Shown piece by piece: positions 39,424 to 48,054 of a stretch of DNA of 64,000 bases. Every line of letters starts with the position of its first letter. The stretch's first letter is position 1. A program made the translations under genes and the position numbers. This DNA comes from DASRDU01 sp035652435 (GTDB lineage Bacteria > Acidobacteriota > Blastocatellia > RBC074). Below the pieces are notes generated by a model, which saw nothing but the letters and a program-made list of their open reading frames with translations, ran no database searches and was not told the origin of the DNA. The DNA lies in the NCBI GenBank assembly GCA_035652435.1, contig DASRDU010000160.1:110543-174542 (forward strand), read 5' to 3'.

Positions 39424-39546
39424 ATGCACTTTCCCCTCAGCCGGTTCATCAACCGCATTCTGTGCGGTGATGCCCATAAAATCCTCAGGCAGATGCCCGA
39501 TAAGTGCGTTGACTACGGCGTGACCGTCCGCTATTCAGATTTGTGA
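39424..39546 (+). pseudogene. N-terminal relic of a phage-type DNA methyltransferase
   Basis: A 40-codon frame reads 'RFINRILCGDAHKILRQMPD' then 'KCVDYGVT', matching the start of beta-class N4/N6 DNA methyltransferases, which run NxIxCGDAxxxLxxLPDxSVDxxVTSPPY. The frame breaks exactly where the catalytic SPPY motif should follow. The methyltransferase resumes at about 40146. An intervening LAGLIDADG gene lies on the opposite strand. Confidence 0.65.
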
Positions 39547-39554
39547 ATACCTTC

Positions 39555-39959
39555 CTAGCGATGGATGGCGGTGCCATTGACTCCAATTCTGTTCAACTCC
39601 CGAATCTCGTGACAGATCCTCTCGCGCCATGCGATGAGTTGCGGAGGGCGGGACAATTTCCTGCCTTCTGTCTGTATGGATTTCACGTATTCAACCAGCA
39701 GGCACGGGATTGTAAATTGCCAAGCGTAAAGCGGCCTCCCGTTTTTCCCACAGGCGGGCTTTTGAAGCTTCAGATGGCCCCCGAAGGTCTGATGAAGAAG
39801 TTCCGGGATTTGTGGTGTTACCTGCTTGAGCATGACTCGCTCGATAAAAACGGCGTTCCGAGCATCCCCGCGCACGCGCTGATGATAAGTACTTCGTTTG
39901 ATCCCGATTGAGCCGTCACTGTCAATTGCCCCGGCGAGGTAAGCGCATATTTGTTTCAT
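39555..39959 (-). CDS. LAGLIDADG homing endonuclease
   Basis: A 134-aa protein with one LAGLIDADG motif near the N-terminus (YLAGAIDSDGSI, residues 7-18). The family's later 'LLVEYVKSIQTEGRKLSR' and 'LIAWRERICHEIREL' helices follow. Single-motif members act as homodimers cutting 15-25 bp sites. AGGAG 8 nt before the ATG shows it is an independent gene, not an in-frame intron ORF. It sits between two fragments of a DNA methyltransferase gene, on the opposite strand, indicating homing or insertion at the methylase catalytic region. Confidence 0.8.
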   Translation of the reverse strand: MKQICAYLAGAIDSDGSIGIKRSTYHQRVRGDARNAVFIERVMLKQVTPQIPELLHQTFGGHLKLQKPACGKNGRPLYAWQFTIPCLLVEYVKSIQTEGRKLSRPPQLIAWRERICHEIRELNRIGVNGTAIHR

Positions 39960-40145
39960 AATCCGGTCTCCTGTGGGCGGACGAAGGAGTTATACGATGA
40001 TTTTACAAGACGGGCATTATAAGGAATTGAAAGGCTGTGACCGAATCAGAAGGATCATAAAAGAGCCGCGGACTCACCGTGCCAGGGAATCATCCGGCAC
40101 GGAGATTAGCTGGCGTCGAAAGATGAGGTATGCAGCAGGAGGGAG

Positions 40146-40355
40146 AAAGAAAGTCTGGTGCAGATCCCTTCACGGTTCGCGCTCGAAATGACCAGACGCG
40201 GCTGGCTGCTGCGCAATGAAATCATCTGGTGGAAGCCCAACTGCCTGCCCGAAAGCGTGAAGGACCGCTTTACGGTCGATTACGAAGAGTTCTTCTTCTT
40301 CGTCAAAAGCCGGCACTACTGGTCCGAGCAGCAGTTCGAGCCGCTCTCGAAATAA
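40146..40355 (+). pseudogene. Internal relic of the DNA methyltransferase
   Basis: The frame reads 'KESLVQIPSRFALEMTRRGW', 'LLRNEIIWWKPNCLPES' and 'RFTVDYEEFFFFVKSRHYW', typical of the middle part of beta-class N4/N6 methyltransferases (downstream of motif IV). It ends at a TAA at 40353, before the SAM-binding FxGxG region. With the fragment at 39424 it shows a gene broken by an insertion and then decayed. Confidence 0.7.
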
Positions 40356-40383
40356 ATCTGTTGATACTCTCTGCAGAGTTTGA

Positions 40384-43300
40384 TCAATTAGTCTGCGCAT
40401 TTACTACGAAACAGTTCATTACAAACTCACTCAGCGACATGCCCGTAGCTTTATCAAAGTACTCACCAAGCAGCGAAAGCTGCCTGACAAGTGGATTTCC
40501 CTCGCCTAGCTGCGGAGATTTCATAAGCAACCCCATCAGGATTCGATAAAACTTACCTGCAGTTTCCTGCTGCCCTTTGTTCGAAAGGTCAATCAGGCTG
40601 GCAACAAGTCGGGTCACAACCTCAACGATCTCTGATGTGTCATCTTCAGCCTGATCTGACCGTTGCACGGCGATCAATAACGCAAATAAGAGGGCTTTCT
40701 CGAACATTTCAGCCGCTGACTCAAGATCACCTTCACTGAGATTGATCTCGCCTGCGACAATCAGGAATTTGACAAAGCTGCCATAATGCCCCAAGCGCTG
40801 GGCACGCTCAGCGACAGCTTGAAAGTCGTACTGAATCTCCTCCACAACGCCAAGCTTGCGACAGATAAAGACGAGCGACAGCATCGCTTTCTCTTCCATC
40901 TCCGAATCTTCAGCGATTCGCGCCACAGCCAGAGACTGCTCATAATAACAACGGGCGATCACAGGCTCATCTCGATAGTAAAAGTTGCCCATGTTGATGA
41001 GCGTATTGGATTCCTCGCGGCGCAACTTGTGCTGGCGGCACAATGCCAAAGCCTTATCAAAATGGCTCTTGGCTTCGTCAAGGCACCCTGATTCTTCGTA
41101 AGCCAGACCAATATTATTGAGCGCCAGCGCTTGCCCTTCCGTATCATCCAACTCTCGCGCCAGCGTGTGACTTTCGTTCAATTGGCAAATGGCTTCTGCC
41201 AGCTTCCCCGCTCGACGGAGTGCCTCTCCAAGGTTGTGTTCTATCATCTGGCGCAAGCTACGATTACCCACTTCAACTGCAACGGGGAGCGCCTGCTGGT
41301 ATTGATACTCAGCCGATTCAAAGTCTTCCGCCTCCATGTAACAATTGGCCAGATTGTAGGTGAGACCGGCCAATGACTCACGCGATCCGATGCTTGCAGC
41401 CAGTTCGACCGCCTGTTGGTTGATCCGAATGGCTTTAGTGAGTGAACCATGTTTCTGACACGCGTACCCCATATTCATCAGGGCATCTAATTGATCCTGT
41501 TTCCGCCCAAGCGCCTTGAGCAGATCTATTTCGCGGGCGAGATAACCGAATGTGAGTTTGTCATAGTACCTGTTCAGTAAACGAATCCTGCCCAATGCCC
41601 CACAAATCCTCGCCAAAGGATAAGAAAGGCCCGTGCCTTGCAATCGCCGACGTTGATGTTTGAGCACTATGCGCAGTCGTTGCGCCATTCCTGCTTCCTC
41701 TGTATCGTGGCAAAACGAAATAATATTGGCCAGAAAAGTGTCAATGCCGTTATTGTCGGTCGTATGGGCAAAAAGCGCGATGCCCTTGCAGTAATAATGA
41801 AATCCTTGGGTTGAATCCCCATTGCGCAGATATGAAGCTCCGAGATCGCAATAGGTCACAGCCAGTTTCCGACGATCATCGAATAATTCCTGAATGCGCG
41901 CTACTCTATGGAGATAGACAATGGTTTGGTCATTATCACCCAGGTCGTGGCAAAGTCTTGCAAGCGCAGAATAAACCAGCTCTTCTAAATCCTTCAGCTC
42001 ATATTCGGCAACAATGGCCAGTATCCGATTAAATCGTTCGCGCGCAGCCTCAATTTTACCCGAGGCTAAGTCGTGCCGTCCGAGATTGAAGGTTGCGCGG
42101 GCAATTTCATATGGCGACCCGCATTCCCGCGCGATCCGCAATGCGGTCTCGCTGTAATGATAGGCCTGTGCCCACCTTTCCTGCCGCGCCGCGAGAATGC
42201 CCAAGTTGCTGTGGATCGAAAGGCACTGCCATTCTGGCGAATTGAGCTGCGAGTGAATTGTCAGTCCTTTCTCAAGCATGGCCTGTGCGCGGTCAGGCTC
42301 ACCGCGGTGTTCGTAAAGCAGGCCAAGATTGTTATAAATCTCGGCTTGGCCTTGCAGATCATTCAATTCTTCTTTCAAGGCCAGACTCCGCAAATAAAAT
42401 TGCTCTCCAGTCTGATCATCGCTGTCATAGGCGAGAATTCCCAATCGCTGGTAAGCAATCGCCTGTGCAGGTTTGTTGCCTTCTGCCTGAGCCAGCCGCA
42501 GCATCTCCCGGTAACAGGCTTCCGCCCGTTCATATTCACGGAGGAAGCTGGCAATGATTCCCCGCTCTCCCACCAGCCACAGCCATCGTTCAGGGCTGAC
42601 CTGTTCCTGACTGAAGGAATCAATGATGTCACGCGCCATCAAAGGAGAATATGGCATCAGCCCACTGTCAATCAGGGAAACTGCCACTTCTGCGGCCTCG
42701 TCGAAAGCCTGCGACTGGCGATACATTTGCAGCGCATTGAGTTGCGGCAGGATTTCCTCAGGTTCGATCTCGACGAGACAGGCAGCAGTCTTGTAACGTC
42801 GATCTTTGAGCTCACCCTCGGCGCGATTGATTGCCAATGTGCCGACCAGTTCCTGCAATTCATAAAGTTCGTCAGCAAAATTGCCGATGAGAGCGCGGCG
42901 GCGGAGATTTGCAAAAGCCTGATGTCCGTTGCGCCCTGTGATCCGCCTGTACGCTTCAATCAGATGTTCCCGGTTGAACGGAAGGCTGAACAATGCGGCG
43001 ATGGTGAGCAGTTCCCGTTCGTCAGCCTGCAAAACTGAGAAGACCTGATCGGAGAGATAATCCAGAGTTTGCTCTCTGGCTTTCTCCGCATGATTGAGCA
43101 GGTCTCTCTCTGTGCAACCCGGCCCGGCCAGAGCGGAGAGAAGTTCCAGTGCCATCGGCAATCCGCCCAGATCATCGGTAATCTTCTCTGCGGCCTCCTC
43201 ACCAATGAATATGCCTTTCGCTCGCAACAGATCTCGCACTTCCTCAGCCCGCAAATCTTCGAGTTGAATGACGCGCACCCGCTGTGTCGCTTCATCCACC

Positions 43301-44388
43301 GGTGTCAGAAAATCGGGCTTCGTACAAGAGGCGAGAAAGACCGCTCCACTGTGGAGGCGATCTTTCAGCAGGGCGAAAAAACCGGCGAACGCTGGCTCAA
43401 TCGCAAGGTGGTCTGCGCCGTCAAAGAACAGCCAGTATTCGCCACGATTTAACGCCTCGATGATTTCTTCCGACCACTTTTGCAAAGTATAGTCGCGATT
43501 GATTGGTGTATGCTTCCCACCGAAAAGAAACCGTGATAAGCGCGTCAGCAGGTCGGCAAACGAGTGCAGGCCGGGATAGCATTTATAGCCAAATCTGGTT
43601 GGGGCATCTTTTCGTGCAGCTAATTGTCCCAACAGGGCAGTCTTTCCGCTGCCCGTAATGCCAGTTATGACAACCATACCGCCCTGCTTAGCCACCTCAG
43701 CCATCTCTTCAAGCAAATTCTCTCGCCCGACAAAATCAGGGATGGCCGATGGAATAAGATTCTCTGGCAAAGGAAATGATGCTTCCCCGGTGTTATCAGA
43801 GGCATCGTCAACTATCATTGAATAATTTGCGCCCGTTTCGCACGCGTGAATGTGTGTTGGCGCATGGACAGATCGCAGAAGCTCGCGGTTAACCTCATCA
43901 ATTCGCTGCTCGATCCGGGAAAATCTCACATCAAGCTTTGCTTCCAGATCAGGAAAAACAAGCTTGGGGAACTGTGGGCGGACCTCAGGGTTCCTCAACA
44001 ACAATTCCAGCAGATGGGGTTCGGATTGATTAACACCGGTGGCGAAACCAGCTTGACGGGCTTTTTCCTCAATGTAGCGGTGAAGTTCTTCTTCCAGTGG
44101 CGCAGGCGTCAGGAAAATCCAGCGTCGGATGTCATATCCCAGCTGATCTCGCAGTCTGACAGCCTTCTTCAAATCAGACCCTATTTTCTCCTGATAACGT
44201 GCTTTCGGCCTTGGCACCACCTCCGGACAATACATTGCGTAAAGCGTCTGTGTTGAAGGGACATAGGCATCCATCCCACCATCGCCGCTGCTGTCGTTGA
44301 CGATTCGCGTATCAGGATATTCTGCGCATAGAAGCAGCTGGCTCAGGCGCTGGAACTCATCCGGGTCTCTGATCTCACGAATACTCAC
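40384..44388 (-). CDS. Avs-like STAND NTPase: nuclease-like N-terminus, NB-ARC core, TPR sensor
   Basis: A 1334-aa protein with three parts. Residues 1-130 look like a restriction-endonuclease (Mrr/PD-D/EXK) domain ('GDGGMDAYVP', 'IRRWIFLTPAPLEEELHRY'), although the usual QxK strand reads LYAMYCPE. Residues about 205-500 are a STAND ATPase: 'IPDFVGRENLLEEM', Walker A GITGSGKT (243-250), Walker B 'YWLFFDGADHL', and 'LGGLPMALELLSALAGPG' as in NB-ARC. Residues ~560-1290 hold many TPR units ('AIAYQRLGILAYDS', 'AEIYNNLGLLYEHRGEPD', 'ALALNNIGLAYEESGCLDEA'). This is the plan of Avs anti-phage sensors. GTG start; last gene of a five-gene operon. Confidence 0.85.
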   Translation of the reverse strand: MSIREIRDPDEFQRLSQLLLCAEYPDTRIVNDSSGDGGMDAYVPSTQTLYAMYCPEVVPRPKARYQEKIGSDLKKAVRLRDQLGYDIRRWIFLTPAPLEEELHRYIEEKARQAGFATGVNQSEPHLLELLLRNPEVRPQFPKLVFPDLEAKLDVRFSRIEQRIDEVNRELLRSVHAPTHIHACETGANYSMIVDDASDNTGEASFPLPENLIPSAIPDFVGRENLLEEMAEVAKQGGMVVITGITGSGKTALLGQLAARKDAPTRFGYKCYPGLHSFADLLTRLSRFLFGGKHTPINRDYTLQKWSEEIIEALNRGEYWLFFDGADHLAIEPAFAGFFALLKDRLHSGAVFLASCTKPDFLTPVDEATQRVRVIQLEDLRAEEVRDLLRAKGIFIGEEAAEKITDDLGGLPMALELLSALAGPGCTERDLLNHAEKAREQTLDYLSDQVFSVLQADERELLTIAALFSLPFNREHLIEAYRRITGRNGHQAFANLRRRALIGNFADELYELQELVGTLAINRAEGELKDRRYKTAACLVEIEPEEILPQLNALQMYRQSQAFDEAAEVAVSLIDSGLMPYSPLMARDIIDSFSQEQVSPERWLWLVGERGIIASFLREYERAEACYREMLRLAQAEGNKPAQAIAYQRLGILAYDSDDQTGEQFYLRSLALKEELNDLQGQAEIYNNLGLLYEHRGEPDRAQAMLEKGLTIHSQLNSPEWQCLSIHSNLGILAARQERWAQAYHYSETALRIARECGSPYEIARATFNLGRHDLASGKIEAARERFNRILAIVAEYELKDLEELVYSALARLCHDLGDNDQTIVYLHRVARIQELFDDRRKLAVTYCDLGASYLRNGDSTQGFHYYCKGIALFAHTTDNNGIDTFLANIISFCHDTEEAGMAQRLRIVLKHQRRRLQGTGLSYPLARICGALGRIRLLNRYYDKLTFGYLAREIDLLKALGRKQDQLDALMNMGYACQKHGSLTKAIRINQQAVELAASIGSRESLAGLTYNLANCYMEAEDFESAEYQYQQALPVAVEVGNRSLRQMIEHNLGEALRRAGKLAEAICQLNESHTLARELDDTEGQALALNNIGLAYEESGCLDEAKSHFDKALALCRQHKLRREESNTLINMGNFYYRDEPVIARCYYEQSLAVARIAEDSEMEEKAMLSLVFICRKLGVVEEIQYDFQAVAERAQRLGHYGSFVKFLIVAGEINLSEGDLESAAEMFEKALLFALLIAVQRSDQAEDDTSEIVEVVTRLVASLIDLSNKGQQETAGKFYRILMGLLMKSPQLGEGNPLVRQLSLLGEYFDKATGMSLSEFVMNCFVVNAQTN

Positions 44389-44409
44389 AGTGAACGCTTG
44401 CCTCCGCCA

Positions 44410-45171
44410 TCATTTTTGATTTCCGCCGATGCTGCGATTGCGGAGCAGTTCTTCAATTCGCCCTGTCACCCGGCTAGGCTGTAACAACATTTCAGCCCTT
44501 CGATCAACACAGACGCCGACCCGCGCCATTCGATCCACACTCTGCCAAGTGAGTTGCGTAATATCAATGAAGATCACCCCGACATCATCATGAACCTTGT
44601 CGCGGTAATTGAACTCATAGATTTGTTTCAACGACCCGGAAGTAATTCCTCTGAAGATGACTTCGCTCGAGCTTCTTCTGGCCACAAAGCTCTGGATGAT
44701 GATTGCCAGATAGTTCTGATGAAAACCATACCGCTGCTTCTGTTTGTTCGCCTGCAAGACGACGTCCTTGATGTCGCCGAGCTTGCGGATCTGATCGCAG
44801 TTGTCTGCCTCGACCTCAACCGTCACTCTTTTACATTGAAGCGCCGCTGACAAATCAGGCCGCCTTGGCGGACAGATGAGCAGGTCGAGGTCGCCCGGTT
44901 TCATCTGAGAATCGTCAATCACCGGCTCTCTGACAGCCGTTGCAGTGTGGGAATCAAGGGGAAGGCAAAGTGATTCGAGCAGAAGATTTCTTGCCTGCGA
45001 CCGAAGTAACCATTCGATAATGGCAATTTCATTTTCTTTGATAACAGCCGTTCCGATAGTCGCATCATGGTCAGTGAAGAATCTGATCTCTGTCCCGGCA
45101 GGAACCGGTTGCCCTACCTTGAAATCGGCGGTATCAATCCATGTGGTCCTGAAATACAAAGTTGTACGCAC
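44410..45171 (-). CDS. Putative PD-(D/E)XK nuclease-like protein
   Basis: A 253-aa soluble protein. 'KPGDLDLLICPP' (Asp94/Asp96) and 'ALQCKRVTVEVE' (Gln112, Lys114) are spaced like the D...(E/Q)xK core of restriction-endonuclease folds; a candidate upstream acid lies in 'EIAIIEWLLRSQARNLLLES'. No other domain is recognised. GTG start with GAGG upstream. It follows the helical protein by 126 nt and ends 21 nt before the 1334-aa STAND gene, so it is embedded in the putative defence operon. Nuclease function is inferred from motif spacing only. Confidence 0.6.
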   Translation of the reverse strand: MRTTLYFRTTWIDTADFKVGQPVPAGTEIRFFTDHDATIGTAVIKENEIAIIEWLLRSQARNLLLESLCLPLDSHTATAVREPVIDDSQMKPGDLDLLICPPRRPDLSAALQCKRVTVEVEADNCDQIRKLGDIKDVVLQANKQKQRYGFHQNYLAIIIQSFVARRSSSEVIFRGITSGSLKQIYEFNYRDKVHDDVGVIFIDITQLTWQSVDRMARVGVCVDRRAEMLLQPSRVTGRIEELLRNRSIGGNQK

Positions 45172-45297
45172 AATTACGCCTCGGTTTTTTCATTGGCCCA
45201 GATGTCTCTTCCCGCCATGCACATCGACACTAGCGATAAAGCCACTGCCGGCTTGTTTCCACGATCTTATTTCTGCCTCTTAAATTACCCTGAAGAT

Positions 45298-48054
45298 TCA
45301 CATGTCCTGCTTGGCTTCCAGCCTCTGCTGGAGAACATTACCCACAGGGATACCCGCGATCACGAGACAATCCACGAGCTTGGTATATGCAGTCAGCGAT
45401 TCAGCATCGCCCTTGATCTGATCTCCGCCAGCCGCCCAGAGGCTGGCGAGTATTTTGCCGGTTCTGTTACCGTTGTCATTCTGTCGCCAGAAATCATCAT
45501 TTGCCGCCTGCGTCATTCGCGAAAGCCACCTGAGCGTTTGCTTCACGCCGAAGTTCTCAGCTTGGACATTGAGCAATATCAGCAACCCGCTGTATCTGTC
45601 CGCACTTGTTACGGCAGCCTCAACCCACTGATCCATGCTGGCGATAAACAGGCTCGCGTGCCGCCACTGCTTTGTCAGAAGAGTCCTGCCTTGGCGAGTG
45701 AAAATCAGCAGAGCCAGAAGCTCACCGAGATAGTAAGGGCCATAGATCGTGCGGCTGCGAAGCTTTTTTCTGCTTCTCTCAAGTACTGCAGCATGGATTT
45801 CGCTCCAGAGCGCTAGCGCATCGGCTGTCGGCGGGGTCTCATAAGCGAAGTGAGTGAATATGAACTGCGCCAGAAAGTCGGCCAGCAGGCCGGGGGCAGT
45901 TTCGAGGCATTCCAGCAAAGGCGTTACGAGGTGCTGTTTGATTTCGTCGATCGTGAGAAATCTTGTCAGCGCTACTGACCATTTTTGGAAAAAGAGATTC
46001 CAATCGAGTCCTGTGTGGTTATACGAAACGTGCCCGTACTCATCGGCGGGGTCAGGAGAGTTCTCGTGAATCGTCCAAGCAATCAGATTGTCCGTCAGCT
46101 TGAGGATCCGGCCTTTGTGTACCTCGTCCTTCACGAATAAATCCCATGGCAGCCAGCCAAGAGCTTGCGGAGCAATATCCCACAGAAAGTATACGGGCGC
46201 GGAAAGGGGAATTTCGGGGAGTTCAGGGACAATTCCTGCCTCAAGATTATTCAGGTGTTCTTGAAGGAGAGTTTCAATTCGGTGGCGCACCTTCAGCTCG
46301 TACCGTGCTTGAAGGACGTCCCACGATTCATCTGACCGGTAGTCAGGCTGTTCCCGATCAGGCTTTAGGCAGACTGCAAGCAGGAGACTGAGAGCATTCC
46401 AGCATAAAACAGGATCAGTTTTCCAGCCGGGGTGTAATCCGCCAAATAGTCCTTTCGTGACTGCGGTGTCAGTGACCAGCCGCAATGTGAACTTTCTGAA
46501 CTCTGCTTCAACTCCTTGACGAACAGCCAGTGCGGCAACACCCCGCGCAGCGAATGATTTGATCTCCCATCGCGCATCAAACGAATGGCTTGCAAAGTAA
46601 TGCTCGACGGTCTGAATCTGCGAAGCAGCCAGCAAAACTTTGAGACACCAGTCGCGAATCTCGTCAGAGGCCGAATCGGCGGAGATGACAACGATTGTCG
46701 CCGCTGTTTTGATCATTGTGCGAAGTCGTAACAGGTCTGATTCGGCAAAGTCCTCAGGCGGAGTTGATAGCTGCTCAATTTCCTCAATCCGCCCCATTCC
46801 CATTGCCAGCCTGAACGCTTCTTCAATGGTCAGCCCTTCAGTAACCTGACCATTCTTGAGAGATTGTTCTGTCCACCTCTCCAGTTGGAGTTGCTGCAGG
46901 GCAGGACGTGCCTTGGCCATTCTGGCTTCCTGTTCGGCCCTGATGTGAGCGGGGAGTTCAAGCTGTGCCAGAATTTGTCCATCATCCAACCGGTAAAGTC
47001 TGAAATTATCGCGCACTCCCCAGGCCTGAAACTCCTCAACCTCCCCAGTCAGCTCTTTCACCAGATCAGCATCATTCTTGTCCTCTTCAAACAGGAAAGG
47101 CAGATTCTCGTGAAAATTGCCAAGCGAATTTTGAAACGATTCCCTCATCGAGGTGTCACGACCGAAAAGATAAATCCCTGCGAGATATCGGATGTTTCTT
47201 GACCGCTGCGGGCGCTTGTTCCGCTCATCCTGAATTAGTGAAAGAAATTCGCGCCTGCCAGACAAGTCAGGGATCCTGTTATCCAGCTGGTCGTGAGCAA
47301 ACCGGGCCGTATCCATCTTCCAGACAGCGGGGGACACAATCAGTGGAAAAGCAGCCCGTAAGCATTGCTCCGGATAAGCCAGAGCAACACTCAGACACAC
47401 TCCGATTAAAGCCACACATTTCCCTGAGGACAAAACTTTCTCGAAGAGTTCTTCAGGGGATCGTCCGCTCTCAATCTGCTGTTCCATCCACCATTCGAGC
47501 GACATCAGGGCGGAAGCGACCACATTATTCGCACTGCTGACCGGACGGAACCACAGATACACCTGTTCGTCACCCCAAGACTCGCGTTCGCCACTACCGA
47601 GCTGTATTCGCACCGGGAGTGGATGTAACGCAGGTTGATCCAAGACTGGATGCTGGTAGCTGGCAACCCACCAAGTTACAGATTGATCAGCCAGCGTATG
47701 GATCAGCCTCAATCCCTCAACTTCGTTGGTATTGAGCAGAGGGATGAAAGGTGGGTTGATCGGGGACGGGGGAAAGAATCTCAGATCGTCCCTGATACCA
47801 AGCCGGTATAGCATCCAAGAATTACGATCATACCGATCACGACTCGAAGGAAGTAAATGCGAGAGAAGTGAGTCAACATAGTCGGTCGCCAGATGCCCGA
47901 TGAGCGGGCGACTCTCACTGAGCAGAATCTCAAGCCCGTCTTCAGAACGATCGCGCACTGCCTGTTGAATATAGGCCTTCACCTGAGCGGGCAAGACGCC
48001 GGCTGAATGTTGGATGATGGTTCTCAGGTTGTCGAGATACTCATTCCGACTCAT
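45298..48054 (-). CDS. Large helical protein coupled to STAND nuclease
   Basis: A 918-aa protein of unknown family, rich in helices that look HEAT-like ('VVASALMSLEWWMEQQIESG', 'CVALIGVCLSVALAYPE'). It has no signal, membrane helix or P-loop. The ATG at 48054 overlaps the end of the STAND-nuclease gene by 14 nt, with AGAGGTGGG upstream; a longer reading from 48108 is less likely. Such tight overlap implies made-together subunits. In related large ATPases a long helical C-terminal region serves as the sensor, so this may be a detached sensor half. That idea is inference. Confidence 0.65.
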   Translation of the reverse strand: MSRNEYLDNLRTIIQHSAGVLPAQVKAYIQQAVRDRSEDGLEILLSESRPLIGHLATDYVDSLLSHLLPSSRDRYDRNSWMLYRLGIRDDLRFFPPSPINPPFIPLLNTNEVEGLRLIHTLADQSVTWWVASYQHPVLDQPALHPLPVRIQLGSGERESWGDEQVYLWFRPVSSANNVVASALMSLEWWMEQQIESGRSPEELFEKVLSSGKCVALIGVCLSVALAYPEQCLRAAFPLIVSPAVWKMDTARFAHDQLDNRIPDLSGRREFLSLIQDERNKRPQRSRNIRYLAGIYLFGRDTSMRESFQNSLGNFHENLPFLFEEDKNDADLVKELTGEVEEFQAWGVRDNFRLYRLDDGQILAQLELPAHIRAEQEARMAKARPALQQLQLERWTEQSLKNGQVTEGLTIEEAFRLAMGMGRIEEIEQLSTPPEDFAESDLLRLRTMIKTAATIVVISADSASDEIRDWCLKVLLAASQIQTVEHYFASHSFDARWEIKSFAARGVAALAVRQGVEAEFRKFTLRLVTDTAVTKGLFGGLHPGWKTDPVLCWNALSLLLAVCLKPDREQPDYRSDESWDVLQARYELKVRHRIETLLQEHLNNLEAGIVPELPEIPLSAPVYFLWDIAPQALGWLPWDLFVKDEVHKGRILKLTDNLIAWTIHENSPDPADEYGHVSYNHTGLDWNLFFQKWSVALTRFLTIDEIKQHLVTPLLECLETAPGLLADFLAQFIFTHFAYETPPTADALALWSEIHAAVLERSRKKLRSRTIYGPYYLGELLALLIFTRQGRTLLTKQWRHASLFIASMDQWVEAAVTSADRYSGLLILLNVQAENFGVKQTLRWLSRMTQAANDDFWRQNDNGNRTGKILASLWAAGGDQIKGDAESLTAYTKLVDCLVIAGIPVGNVLQQRLEAKQDM

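Noticed and set aside
42073..43038. A 321-codon plus-strand frame inside the TPR-STAND gene
   Set aside because: The minus-strand reading has TPR and NB-ARC motifs throughout. The plus-strand product has no recognisable motif and no ribosome site.
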